A stretch of 64,000 nt of DNA, taken from the NCBI GenBank assembly GCA_963805255.1, contig CAWDTK010000017.1, positions 1 to 64,000 on the forward strand, read 5' to 3'. Of the stretch, positions 53,435 through 60,960 are shown piece by piece. Both the position numbers and the translations under genes were made by a program. This DNA comes from Bog-532 sp963805255 (GTDB lineage Bacteria > Actinomycetota > Actinomycetes > Streptosporangiales > Streptosporangiaceae). The notes under the pieces were generated by a model that saw nothing but the letters and a program-made list of their open reading frames with translations, searched no databases and had not been told where the DNA came from. Position 1 is the first letter of the stretch; every line of letters begins with the position of its first letter.

Positions 53435-54328
53435 GAGGGTTATTCACAGAGTCGGGTTAATTCGCTAGGAAGTACGCAAAGCATCGGCGCGCCTAAGTGA
53501 AAGACGGCCCGCTTCTCGAAAGGATTGGGTTACCACGCTCAATCCAGAGAAACGAGCCGCCAAATGTATAATACCACGGGTTTCACCAGGGATGAGATCA
53601 TCGAGCTCTGCGCCATGATCAACGCAACCGAACTGGAACCCGGGACGAAACTCTGGCCACCGATCCTGGGATTGTTCAGGTCGGCTGTCGTCGCTCTTAC
53701 CTATATGCGGCGTAACCGCGTCCAAGCGGAAATCGCTGAATCATTCGGCGTCTCGCAGCCCACAGTGAGCCGGGCGATTTCAGCAATGACCTCGATCATA
53801 AAGAAAGCTCTTGCCCCCTATGTCCCCACCGCAGACGAGCTCGAGGAGAACATGCAGTACATCATCGACGGAACTCTGCTCCCGTGCTGGTCATGGGCCG
53901 CCCGGCCGGAACTGTACTCCGGCAAGCACAAGACCACTGGCATGAACATCCAGGTCGCGTGCAACCTTGCGGGGCGCCTCGCGTGGATTTCCGATCCTGT
54001 CGACGGCAGCCGCCACGACAGCTATTGCATGGATGAATCAGGAGTTCTCATCACGATGGATCCCGGTAACTGGGCTGGCGATAAAGGATATGTCGGCCAT
54101 GGCATGATCACTCCATTTAAGAAGCCCGCCGGAGGCGAGCTTCTCGACTGGCAGAAGGAATTCAACACTCAGGTCAATAAGCTCCGCTACGTCATTGAGC
54201 AAGTCATCGCGAACTTCAAAACCTGGCGGATCATGCACACCGACTATCGGCGGCCGATCGAAACTTTCTCTACCACAATCTCAGCTGTTATTGCTCTGCA
54301 CTTCTGCAAGATCGCCTGAATAACCCTC
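53435..54328. mobile_element. IS5-family insertion sequence, 894 bp
   Basis: The 12-bp ends are perfect inverted repeats: GAGGGTTATTCA (53435-53446) and TGAATAACCCTC (54317-54328). ACG directly flanks both sides and could be a 3-bp target duplication. The transposase stop codon lies inside the right repeat. Its GC content is clearly below that of the neighbours, suggesting recent arrival. Confidence 0.9.
53564..54319 (+). CDS. IS5-family transposase (DDE_Tnp_4)
   Basis: 251 residues. An N-terminal HTH region (RVQAEIAESFGVSQPTVSRA) precedes the DDE domain: QYIIDGTLLPCWSWAARPEL (first Asp), RLAWISDPVDGSRHDSYCMD, NWAGDKGYVGHGMITPFKKP (second Asp) and RYVIEQVIANFKTWRIM (Glu). It begins at the ATG at 53564, where similarity starts. 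Complete and flanked by intact ends, so it is possibly mobile. Confidence 0.92.
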   Translation: MYNTTGFTRDEIIELCAMINATELEPGTKLWPPILGLFRSAVVALTYMRRNRVQAEIAESFGVSQPTVSRAISAMTSIIKKALAPYVPTADELEENMQYIIDGTLLPCWSWAARPELYSGKHKTTGMNIQVACNLAGRLAWISDPVDGSRHDSYCMDESGVLITMDPGNWAGDKGYVGHGMITPFKKPAGGELLDWQKEFNTQVNKLRYVIEQVIANFKTWRIMHTDYRRPIETFSTTISAVIALHFCKIA

Positions 54329-54384
54329 ACGATATCGTTTATTTCGCAATAAGGCAATATATATACGATATTAGGTTCGAAAAA

Positions 54385-54672
54385 TCATTGTGTGTACTTT
54401 TCCGCGAACTGGCGGGGCAAATATATGTTGAACATGACTTCGCAGTCGCAGCAGATCCCGCCGCGCTCTGCGAGGCGATCCAGCAGCGCGGTGGCGCGCG
54501 GCGCGCGCAGATCGCGCCACCGGGTGGTCCATCGGTGCGTGTTGTAACATCCGAACGCGTTCAGCATCCGTACTAAATAACAGCGCAGGCATTCACGCTT
54601 ACCGGGTTCGGTCAGACGTTGGGGAAACTCGGCGAGTTCACGCTCGGCTGCGTCAGCGGCAGAGGTATTCAT
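54385..54672 (-). CDS. DUF2695 protein
   Basis: 95 residues from the ATG at 54672. The core, LTEPGKRECLRCYLVRMLNA, then WTTRWRDLRAPRATALLDRL and GGICCDCEVMFNIY, is DUF2695, a small actinobacterial family of unknown function with conserved cysteines (CLRCY, CCDCE) that could bind metal. The last residues (LPRQFAEKYTQ) are not family-like. It is squeezed between the IS5-type element and the IS110-type transposase, so it may be a passenger or the target of both insertions. Confidence 0.8.
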   Translation of the reverse strand: MNTSAADAAERELAEFPQRLTEPGKRECLRCYLVRMLNAFGCYNTHRWTTRWRDLRAPRATALLDRLAERGGICCDCEVMFNIYLPRQFAEKYTQ

Positions 54673-54732
54673 GGCGTAGTAATAGGACAACGCGCTAGAG
54701 GCCGTTGTGGAGCGGGGATGTGGCTGATGCAG

Positions 54733-54793
54733 GAACGTCCTCCTGGTGCGGTAGTACGGGCTTGGTGTCCCAAACGCAGCGAGGAGGACGTTC
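54733..54793 (+). promoter_or_regulatory. hairpin sequestering the transposase ribosome binding site
   Basis: GAACGTCCTCCT (54733-54744) pairs perfectly with AGGAGGACGTTC (54782-54793). The right arm contains the GGAGG that serves the GTG at 54795, so a transcript entering from outside would fold and hide it. Confidence 0.7.
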
Positions 54794-54794
54794 T

Positions 54795-56215
54795 GTGGGT
54801 AAGGGTAGCGGCAGCGGCATGACGCGGGGTGACCGGAGGCGGAACGCCCGGCGGGAGCGGCTGCGTGGGCTGCTGCCGCGTGACGGCGCGGTGATCGGGA
54901 TCGATCTGGCCGAGGATAAGCAGGCGATCGCGGTGATCGATCATGATGTCCGGGTGATCGCGCGGAAGACGGTACGGGTGAAGGCGTTCCGGCTGGGTGA
55001 GGCACTGGACTGGGCAGCTGGGCAGGCGCGGGCGAAGGGGTTCGTGCACGTGACGGTGGCGTGCGAGCCGACCGGGCCGCGCTGGATGCAGGTGCAGCGG
55101 CTGTGCGCGGAGCGGGGCCTGCCGCTGGTGTGCATCCAGCCGCTGATGTCCCATATTGCCCGTGAGCAGCAGGACTATACGACACACAAGACTGATGAGT
55201 CCGATTGCGTGATGATCGCCCGGCTGGCGGTCGAGCTGCACTGTTATATCCCGGAGGAGCTCGATGAGACGTGGGCGCACCTGCGGCAGCTGGGCCGGCG
55301 CCGGGCGCAGCTGGTCACCGCAGCGACCGCGTTGGCGCACCGGATCCAGGACTTCTTGTCCGTCGCGTGGCCTGCCGTGATGGAGACGTGCGCCCAGCCG
55401 CTGCTGTCCAGGACCTGGCTGGCGGCCCTGCAGGTGGTCACCAGCCGGTGCGGCGGGCAGCCGGGCAGGCTGGCCGAGATGGGCGAGGAGGCGTTCACCG
55501 CCCTGGTCCGCGGCGCGGCCGGTGACTGGGGCGCCTGCAAGGCCTGGGGCCCGATCTGCCGCCGGATCTTCGCCGCGCTGACCGACACCGAGGGAGTAGT
55601 CGCCTGGTCCCGGCGCGGGCTACTGCGCCGGGTCGCTGACGAGCTGGGCGACCTGCAGCGCACCCGCGCCCAGCTGCGCGCCGTGGAGGCTGACATGGCG
55701 GCCGTGCTCGACGAGCTCGGCCTGTCCCGGCTGGCGGGCATTCCCGCCTTGACTGCGGTCGGCGCGGCGGCGATCCTGGCCGAGACCGGTGACCCGCACC
55801 GGTATGACAGCTCATCCTCGCTGGTCAAGCACGCCGGGCTGTCCCCCTCTGACAACGCGTCCGGCACCTTCCTGGGCGAGGCGCACATCTCCCGCCGGGG
55901 ACGGCCGGGCCTGCGGCTGGCCGTCTGGCGCATGGTATGGCCGATGCTCCAGTTCAACCCCGTGATGGCCGCCAAGTACCAGGCGATGACCCAGGCCGCC
56001 GGCGACCCCGCAGAGCACGCCGCCGCCGGCACCGGCAGGCCAGCGCGGCGGCCGCCGCAGCACGGGCGCGGCGCGCCAAGGCCCGTGTCGCCTGCGCCGC
56101 CTCGCTGCTGCGCTGGATCTACTCCATGATCGTCCACGGCACCAGCTGGGATGCTGCCGTCGCCGCCGGCGAGACCGCCCGCCAGCACGCCCCCCGCCCG
56201 GCGGAGGCTGCCTGA
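54795..56215 (+). pseudogene. IS110-family transposase, frameshifted near the C-terminus
   Basis: The GTG at 54795 is 7 bases after GGAGG. The N-terminal DEDD (RuvC-like) domain is seen in VIGIDLAEDKQAIAVID, TVACEPTGPRWMQ and KTDESDCVMIARLA. The Tnp_IS116 domain follows: LAGIPALTAVGAAAILAETG, KHAGLSPSDNASGTFLGEAH with the catalytic Ser. At about 56020-56040 the frame slips; the usual end (KARVACAASLLRWIYSMIVH) lies in the next phase to 56215. Length 1421 = 3x473+2, a one-base loss. IS110 elements recombine using a bridge RNA made from a non-coding end; flanks here are long enough, but the borders are not clear. Confidence 0.88.
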
Positions 56216-56802
56216 CCAGCGATACCGCCTCGATCCAGCATCGGCGCCCCGAAGACCTTCCTCCCTGACGAGGGGGAGAGCGAGCCCGTCCCGGCGTCGG
56301 GGACCACCCCGTACGACACCCTGGGCAGCTCTCCCCCGGTCGCCTGGAGCTTCTCACCAGCCCGGTTGAACGCTGTAGGAGCAGGCCTGCCCGCCACGCC
56401 GCGGGCAGGCCGAGCCCGCTTGCACTACGTAGAGCGAGAAGACCCAGGTGACGGGCGGCCCCGCAACCGCGGCACGGCGATCATCACGCCGCTGCTGGAC
56501 TTCATCATGCGCTCACTCGCGCTCCCGTACCACGCGTACGCGACGCCGGCGTCACCCGTAGTAAGAACCCCAAGGCCGCGAACCGTCACCACCATCAACG
56601 CAAGACTCGCCCCGTACCGCTTGACAACTTCTTCTTACGCTGGTGTCTCCTCGGGAGGTATGCGATTACATGCCCGAGTTGTACCGCGAGCCAGTGACAT
56701 TCCGGCCGCCACAGGATCACCCCGTCCGCCCCTAGACTAGGGCACCAGTCCAGCCACCCGCAGTCCCCGCCCGCAGCCCCGCCGGCCGAAACTCCGCGAT
56801 CG
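56216..56802. other. non-coding region after the IS110 transposase
   Basis: No recognisable gene. It contains one strong hairpin (56384-56411) and, near 56620-56650, CTTGACAACTTCTTCT, which could lie at an IS110 right end. An open frame (56366-56740) shows no family similarity that I can name. If the element extends to about 56650, this is its non-coding right flank, where a guide RNA could be encoded. Confidence 0.45.
56384..56411. terminator. 11-bp GC hairpin
   Basis: GGCCTGCCCGC (56384-56394), loop CACGCC, GCGGGCAGGCC (56401-56411). Perfect stem, no U-run. Confidence 0.5.
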
Positions 56803-57615
56803 TCAGCGACGCCAGAAGTCGAAACGGTCCCGCCCGGCGCGGAACCCGGCTGCCGCCACGATGTCGACGGCGGTGCCGAAGCGGTCGCCGACGCGCCAGT
56901 CCTGATGGGAGTCGCTGCCGAAGGACACCGCCCGGCCGCCCTCGTCCCGCCACCACCCCAGCAGTTGCACTGAAGCCAGCGGGCTTTTCGTGTTCATCTC
57001 GAGCACGCGGCCGGACTGGGCCAGCGCGCGCAGCACCGTGCGGTACTCCTCCTCGAACTCCTTTTCCTCATACGGTCCGGCGCTCGCGGGCCAGTAGCGG
57101 CGCGGGAAATCGAGGTGCGCCAGGACCTGAAACAGGCCGCTGCCCTCGACCAGTCGCAGTAGCTCGGCGAAGTAGCGGCGCAGCACCTCATCCGGCCCGA
57201 ACATGCCGAACATGGCCGGCAGCCCCATCAGCCGGCCCCGTAGCGGCACCGCGTGCAGCGAACCCAGGATGCGGTCAAAACGGTGCCCGCCGACGACGGC
57301 ACCGGCGCTGGCCGCGAACAGGTGTGCCTCGCCCGCCTCTACCCCGGACAGAATGCGCAGGTCAGGAAAGCGCTGCCGACACTCCTCGACCGCCGCGAGG
57401 TACCCGGCGACGTCCAGGGGCCGGATCCTGGTGCTGCGGCGCGGCTCGACACGGGCCGCGGCCCCCGGATCGTTCGCCCCCCACCGGGTGAAGTCGAGGT
57501 GCTCGGTAAAGGCGACCGCGGGAACGCCGACGTCCAGAGCACGCTCGCACGCCCCTGTCATCGACGCTTGACCGGTAGTGTCGTAAGACCACTCTGAGTG
57601 TACGTGGTTATCCAT
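56803..57615 (-). CDS. PHP-domain phosphoesterase (histidinol-phosphatase-like)
   Basis: 270 residues. Metal-binding PHP motifs: MDNHVHSEWSYDTTGQ, VAFTEHLDFTRWG, SGVEAGE, LAHLDFPRRYW and VSFGSDSHQ. It resembles HisK-type histidinol-phosphate phosphatases, but no other his gene is nearby, so a different sugar or nucleotide phosphate is possible. The ATG at 57615 begins the first motif. The frame continues upstream to 58083 without family similarity. Confidence 0.85.
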   Translation of the reverse strand: MDNHVHSEWSYDTTGQASMTGACERALDVGVPAVAFTEHLDFTRWGANDPGAAARVEPRRSTRIRPLDVAGYLAAVEECRQRFPDLRILSGVEAGEAHLFAASAGAVVGGHRFDRILGSLHAVPLRGRLMGLPAMFGMFGPDEVLRRYFAELLRLVEGSGLFQVLAHLDFPRRYWPASAGPYEEKEFEEEYRTVLRALAQSGRVLEMNTKSPLASVQLLGWWRDEGGRAVSFGSDSHQDWRVGDRFGTAVDIVAAAGFRAGRDRFDFWRR

Positions 57616-57708
57616 CGGGGGACACCAGTCCTGGCTGGTCAAAGCGGGTATGTCGCCTCTCCATGTGCAGCCTGACGGCCGAGACTCGCGACCCGGAGGG
57701 ACCAGGGG

Positions 57709-58005
57709 ATGAGCCCCACAGATGATCTTATCGCCAGCAACCACTACCCCCAGGAGACTCCCGTGTTCGTGCGCTACCCGCTGACCAGCGAGCAAGAGTA
57801 CGGGGAACGCGCCGCGTGGCCGTGGCTCCCTGGCACCATCGTTGAGCAGTGCGGCCCGGACGAATGGCAGGTCTGCGTCGAGGATATGTCCGTGGCCGTG
57901 CGCAAGGACGGCAGCAAGCCGACACCCCGCACGCCGCGGAACCGGCTGTACTACCCGCTGTGCTACCGGGATTCGAGCGAGATCAAGCGGCGGCAGCAAG
58001 CCTAA
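57709..58005 (+). CDS. small hypothetical protein
   Basis: 98 residues, soluble, acidic N-terminus (MSPTDDLIASNHYPQETPVF), Trp/Pro-rich middle (AAWPWLPGTIVEQCGPDEWQ) and basic C-terminus. ACCAGGGG precedes the ATG, so it is probably translated. I know no family; the Trp-Pro-Gly-Thr-Ile pattern recalls small proteins in actinobacterial ICEs and phages that lie next to GntR-type regulators, as here. Confidence 0.65.
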   Translation: MSPTDDLIASNHYPQETPVFVRYPLTSEQEYGERAAWPWLPGTIVEQCGPDEWQVCVEDMSVAVRKDGSKPTPRTPRNRLYYPLCYRDSSEIKRRQQA

Positions 58006-58021
58006 CCGCAGGTCAGACCCC

Positions 58022-58297
58022 TTATCCGGGCCGTGGTGCCGCATACGTGCCGCGGCCCGGCACTGTATATGCGTATCCCTCAACGATGAGCACGCCGACA
58101 GCCCGGCGCACGGTGTTGACCGCGAGCCCGGTTTCCTGCTTGATGCGGGTGATGGACGGCAACGGTTCGTCCGGCCCGATCTCGCCGGACTCGATCCGCT
58201 CGCGGAGCTGCCGGGCTACCTGTCTGTAGCTCGGCTCGCTGCTGCGCAGATCCACCGTGAGCGGGTCCATGCCAGCCAGGCTAAACATGCTGATCAT
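58022..58297 (-). CDS. short GntR-type transcriptional regulator
   Basis: 91 residues, essentially only the DNA-binding winged helix: SSEPSYRQVARQLRERIESG, IGPDEPLPSITRIKQETGLA, NTVRRAVGVLIVEGYAYTVP, GRGTY. The large effector domain of ordinary GntR proteins is absent, as in the small regulators of actinobacterial integrative elements (KorSA-like). The start may be 58297 or the ATG at 58270; no ribosome site is clear. It diverges from the small gene at 58364, and four 9-bp repeats in the gap look like its operator. Confidence 0.85.
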   Translation of the reverse strand: MISMFSLAGMDPLTVDLRSSEPSYRQVARQLRERIESGEIGPDEPLPSITRIKQETGLAVNTVRRAVGVLIVEGYAYTVPGRGTYAAPRPG

Positions 58298-58323
58298 GGC
58301 TGCATTGGCAGGCCATGCTAGCC

Positions 58324-58359
58324 ATATCTGATATATCTGATATAGCTGATATAGCTTAG
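58324..58359. promoter_or_regulatory. four 9-bp direct repeats, probable GntR operator
   Basis: ATATCTGAT, ATATCTGAT, ATAGCTGAT, ATAGCTTAG in direct series. It ends 4 bp before the GTG of the rightward gene, so the transcript may be almost leaderless, and the repeats overlap the likely -10 region. Confidence 0.7.
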
Positions 58360-58363
58360 GTCA

Positions 58364-58561
58364 GTGAGCAGCGAGTGGGACGAACCGCTGAGCGCGCTCC
58401 GATGGCACTGGGGCGACGCTTACCAGATTGCCAATCCCGAACCGGATTTGTGGATTGCAGTCCGCAGGGACACCCGTGAGACGCTGCGCAGCGACACGCC
58501 GCTGAGCCTGCGCGATGCGATAATCGCCGACTACAGCGCCAAGCCGGTACCCAGGACGTAG
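58364..58561 (+). CDS. small hypothetical protein
   Basis: 65 residues (MSSEWDEPLSALRWHWGDAY..DTPLSLRDAIIADY). No known domain; composition and the helix-like RDAIIADY end are reminiscent of small ICE-encoded proteins. The GTG directly follows the operator repeats with no ribosome site, so leaderless translation is likely if the promoter is inside them. The next gene is 15 bp downstream. Confidence 0.6.
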   Translation: MSSEWDEPLSALRWHWGDAYQIANPEPDLWIAVRRDTRETLRSDTPLSLRDAIIADYSAKPVPRT

Positions 58562-58575
58562 AAGGGGGGATGACG

Positions 58576-58995
58576 ATGCCAAGCCGCAGCTTTGATCGAG
58601 TGCCGCAGCTCGTACAGCCGAAGTACAGGGACATGGACAAGATGATGTCCGATGCCCACGCCACCTGGGACAGGATGGCGGCGAACATGGCGTCCAGCGC
58701 CTGCCAGATGCCTGGCTCTGCCGGGATTCCGCCGGCAGAGCCATTCACTCCACCCGTGCCCGTCCAGCGGCAGCCTGAGAGCGAGCGGGGCTGCATCCTC
58801 ATCGGCATCATCGTCCTAGTGGTCGTGATCGCCATCGTGCGGCTGATCGTGGCGCTGGCCAGGAGGACCAGGGCAACGTGGCGACGATGGGCGGCACTGA
58901 CAAACAAGAAAAAACGGAACAGCGCCCGTCCCACTCGGAACAGTGGCGCTGTTCACTTGCTTTTGAAGCTTCCAGACGCTGAAAGCTATCCGTGA
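58576..58995 (+). CDS. small single-pass membrane protein
   Basis: 139 residues with one helix (GCILIGIIVLVVVIAIVRLI, about residues 75-95), an N-terminal soluble part with repeated Met (DMDKMMSDAHATWDRMAANM) and a basic tail (RRTRATWRRW, KKKR). I prefer the ATG at 58576 to that at 58570 because AAGGGGGG abuts the first. A hairpin (58917-58954) lies inside its 3' end. Function unknown. Confidence 0.6.
   Translation: MPSRSFDRVPQLVQPKYRDMDKMMSDAHATWDRMAANMASSACQMPGSAGIPPAEPFTPPVPVQRQPESERGCILIGIIVLVVVIAIVRLIVALARRTRATWRRWAALTNKKKRNSARPTRNSGAVHLLLKLPDAESYP
58917..58954 (+). terminator. 10-bp hairpin near the end of the small operon
   Basis: GAACAGCGCC (58917-58926) pairs with GGCGCTGTTC (58945-58954), followed by ACTTGCTTTTG. 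It overlaps the last codons of the membrane-protein frame, so that frame may in truth end earlier or the hairpin is an attenuator. Confidence 0.5.
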
Positions 58996-59170
58996 ACTAC
59001 GGCAATTCATCTCACGCACGCACGCGAGAGATGACCTGCACTCAGTTACTTGTTGTAAAGGTTCCGCTCTCCGGTATCCTGGCGGTCATGTCCGCATGGT
59101 GAGAGAGGCACGTCCCGCATAGCAGTACGACTGGCTCGTGGTAAGATGTCCGCAGTAGGCCATCAAGCCG

Positions 59171-59208
59171 AGCCCTCGTACCGTTACTCCACTTCCGGTA
59201 CGAGGGCT
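59171..59208 (+). terminator. 13-bp perfect hairpin
   Basis: AGCCCTCGTACCG (59171-59183), loop of 12, CGGTACGAGGGCT (59196-59208). No U-run follows. It sits about 80 bp before the next coding region in a 290-bp gap, so it could be a terminator or a leader-RNA switch. Confidence 0.55.
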
Positions 59209-59288
59209 GCTCACGTTAGCGGGCAATTCCCCTTATCATCGAGATGGAGCGCCTGAGCAACGCTCACCATCGAGAAGTGGAGTCATCA

Positions 59289-59363
59289 ATGAGCTTTCGC
59301 AATGAATCACGCCTGCATGATCAGTTAGCGACGGCGGCAGCAGAAAACGCAGCACGTGGCTAG
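59289..59363 (+). CDS. 24-residue leader ORF
   Basis: AAGTGGAG lies 7 bases before the ATG; the peptide is MSFRNESRLHDQLATAAAEN followed by AARG. Its TAG at 59361-59363 overlaps the GTG of the next gene (59356), so ribosomes ending here could restart there. It could be a real small protein or a translational coupling leader. Confidence 0.5.
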   Translation: MSFRNESRLHDQLATAAAENAARG

Positions 59364-59610
59364 CGCGAACCGCCAGCGCTGCAGCATTGCGCACAAGACC
59401 TGGACCACGCTGGCACGCTGCATCCGGCCGTACGCCGAGGTCGCCAGCGAAGGTCCTTACGCGGTCATCTACGCGCCGCGGCAGTACTCGAAAATGCTCG
59501 TGCTGCTTTTCCCCACACGCGAGCAGGCCGACGAAGAGTTACGGGTTGGTCACGGCGGGCGGACATTCCGCGAACTGTTCCCGCATCCGCATCCGGGCGA
59601 GGTGGCCTAG
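59356..59610 (+). CDS. small hypothetical protein
   Basis: 84 residues (CSIAHKTWTTLARCIRPYAE.., LVLLFPTREQADEELRVGHG). No domain recognised. The GTG overlaps the preceding 24-codon ORF, and its stop (TAG, 59608-59610) touches the GTG of the RepA-like ATPase, so all three are coupled. Confidence 0.6.
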   Translation: MASANRQRCSIAHKTWTTLARCIRPYAEVASEGPYAVIYAPRQYSKMLVLLFPTREQADEELRVGHGGRTFRELFPHPHPGEVA

Positions 59611-60960
59611 GTGATCATCGCCAAGGAAATTGTGCACCGCGTCCTGCTGGACCAGGACGCAGGCCAGTTCCTCCGGGCGGGTGTCAGCGAAGCATGGGCT
59701 GTCGATCCCCAGATGGCCGGGCTGTTCGGCAGCGAACCAGCACACGCGAACGCATTCCGGTACGTCTTCCGGCATGTCCGGCAGCATGGGCGCCCGCCAT
59801 CAATGGAATTGTTCCGGCGGAACTTCCCGGAGTCCGGGTACAAGCTTCAGAGCGAACCTCCGCTGCCTTCAGAGCTGATCGAGGAGGCCGAGTACACCCG
59901 GAAAATGGGGCTGTCCGTCTGGGCGATGCAGGCCATCCAGGACCTCTACTTGACCCCCGGGTTCGTCCAGGGTGACCGGGAGCACATCGATCAGATGGTG
60001 CAGCGGATCGCCCAGGCACATGAGAACCTCCAGGCGGCCAGCAGCAGCAAGCAGAAGTACCGCACGGCAACGCTGGACGACCTGCTAAGCCTGCCCGATC
60101 CGGAAGCCCTCATCGACGGCGCACTCGACGCGGGGACGGTGTGCATGCTGTCCGGGCCGTCTGGGAAGGGCAAAAGTTTCATCGCAGTCGACTGGTCGTT
60201 GTGCGTCGCCAGCGGCAACGACTGGCTAGGAAGGGCAACCCGGCAAGGTAGCGTCTGCTACGTAGCGGCGGAAGGTTTCCGCTCTCTCGGCCACCGTGGC
60301 AAAGCCTGGCAGCATGAGTTCGGCAAGGTCCAGCCGGAAACCGTCACCTTCGTAACTGAGCCCGTGCAGCTGGATGACCCGGGCACCGCCTACCTGACCG
60401 GGCTAATCCGGGAAACCGGCGCGGACCTGCTGGTAATCGACACGCTAGCCAGATGCACGGTCGGCATGGAGGAAAATTCCGCCCGGGACATGGGACTGGT
60501 GGTCGACCGGCTGTATAAGCTGCGCGACTCCATCGAAGAATGCGGAACGACGATCCTGACCGTGCACCACTCGGGTTACAACGACAAGCGCGCACGCGGA
60601 AGCTCAGCCCTCGCCGCCGGCATGGATTGCGTGACAGACATCCAGGGCAACGACCCGCACGAGGCCGTGATCCTGAGCAGCTCCAAGCGCAAAGACGGCG
60701 AGCCGTTCCGGGATATCACGGTGAAACTGCGCGAAACATACGGCAGCTGCGTACTGGAGGAACACGGGCTGCCAGCAGGCGAACCAAACCTGCGCGACCT
60801 TCTGGACGGCCCTGGCGTAACGGTAGCCGAGCTGGCCAAGGTGCTGAGAAAAGAACGGAGCACGATAACCAAGCAACTGGGAAAAATGGAAAAAGCAGGC
60901 ACGGCGGTGCGGGAGCAACAGCAGGGCGCCGGTGACCTGTGGCAGAAAAACAAAGAGTGA
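59611..60960 (+). CDS. RepA-like AAA ATPase (AAA_25), plasmid/phage replication type
   Basis: 449 residues. An N-terminal DnaB-N-like region (about 1-130, VHRVLLDQDAGQFLRAGV, PPSMELFRRNFPE) is followed by a RecA-fold ATPase: Walker A LSGPSGKGKSFIAVDW near 182-190, AAEGFRS, Walker B ADLLVIDTLARCTVGMEENS, and TILTVHHSGYNDKRARGSSA. The C-terminus has a winged-helix part (VTVAELAKVLRKERSTITKQ). This is the RSF1010 RepA-like helicase group used by plasmids, ICEs and phages. GTG 59611 abuts the previous stop. A palindrome-rich array follows directly. Confidence 0.85.
   Translation: MIIAKEIVHRVLLDQDAGQFLRAGVSEAWAVDPQMAGLFGSEPAHANAFRYVFRHVRQHGRPPSMELFRRNFPESGYKLQSEPPLPSELIEEAEYTRKMGLSVWAMQAIQDLYLTPGFVQGDREHIDQMVQRIAQAHENLQAASSSKQKYRTATLDDLLSLPDPEALIDGALDAGTVCMLSGPSGKGKSFIAVDWSLCVASGNDWLGRATRQGSVCYVAAEGFRSLGHRGKAWQHEFGKVQPETVTFVTEPVQLDDPGTAYLTGLIRETGADLLVIDTLARCTVGMEENSARDMGLVVDRLYKLRDSIEECGTTILTVHHSGYNDKRARGSSALAAGMDCVTDIQGNDPHEAVILSSSKRKDGEPFRDITVKLRETYGSCVLEEHGLPAGEPNLRDLLDGPGVTVAELAKVLRKERSTITKQLGKMEKAGTAVREQQQGAGDLWQKNKE

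Noticed and set aside
54385..55185. A 266-residue leftward frame containing DUF2695
   Set aside because: Only the last 95 residues are DUF2695; the upstream part is antisense to the IS110 transposase.
56366..56740. 124-residue frame after the IS110 transposase
   Set aside because: It includes the hairpin at 56384 and shows no family that I recognise; left as non-coding.
59100..59220. Possible tRNA around the 13-bp hairpin
   Set aside because: A single stem-loop with a 12-base loop; no cloverleaf arms or CCA end could be drawn.
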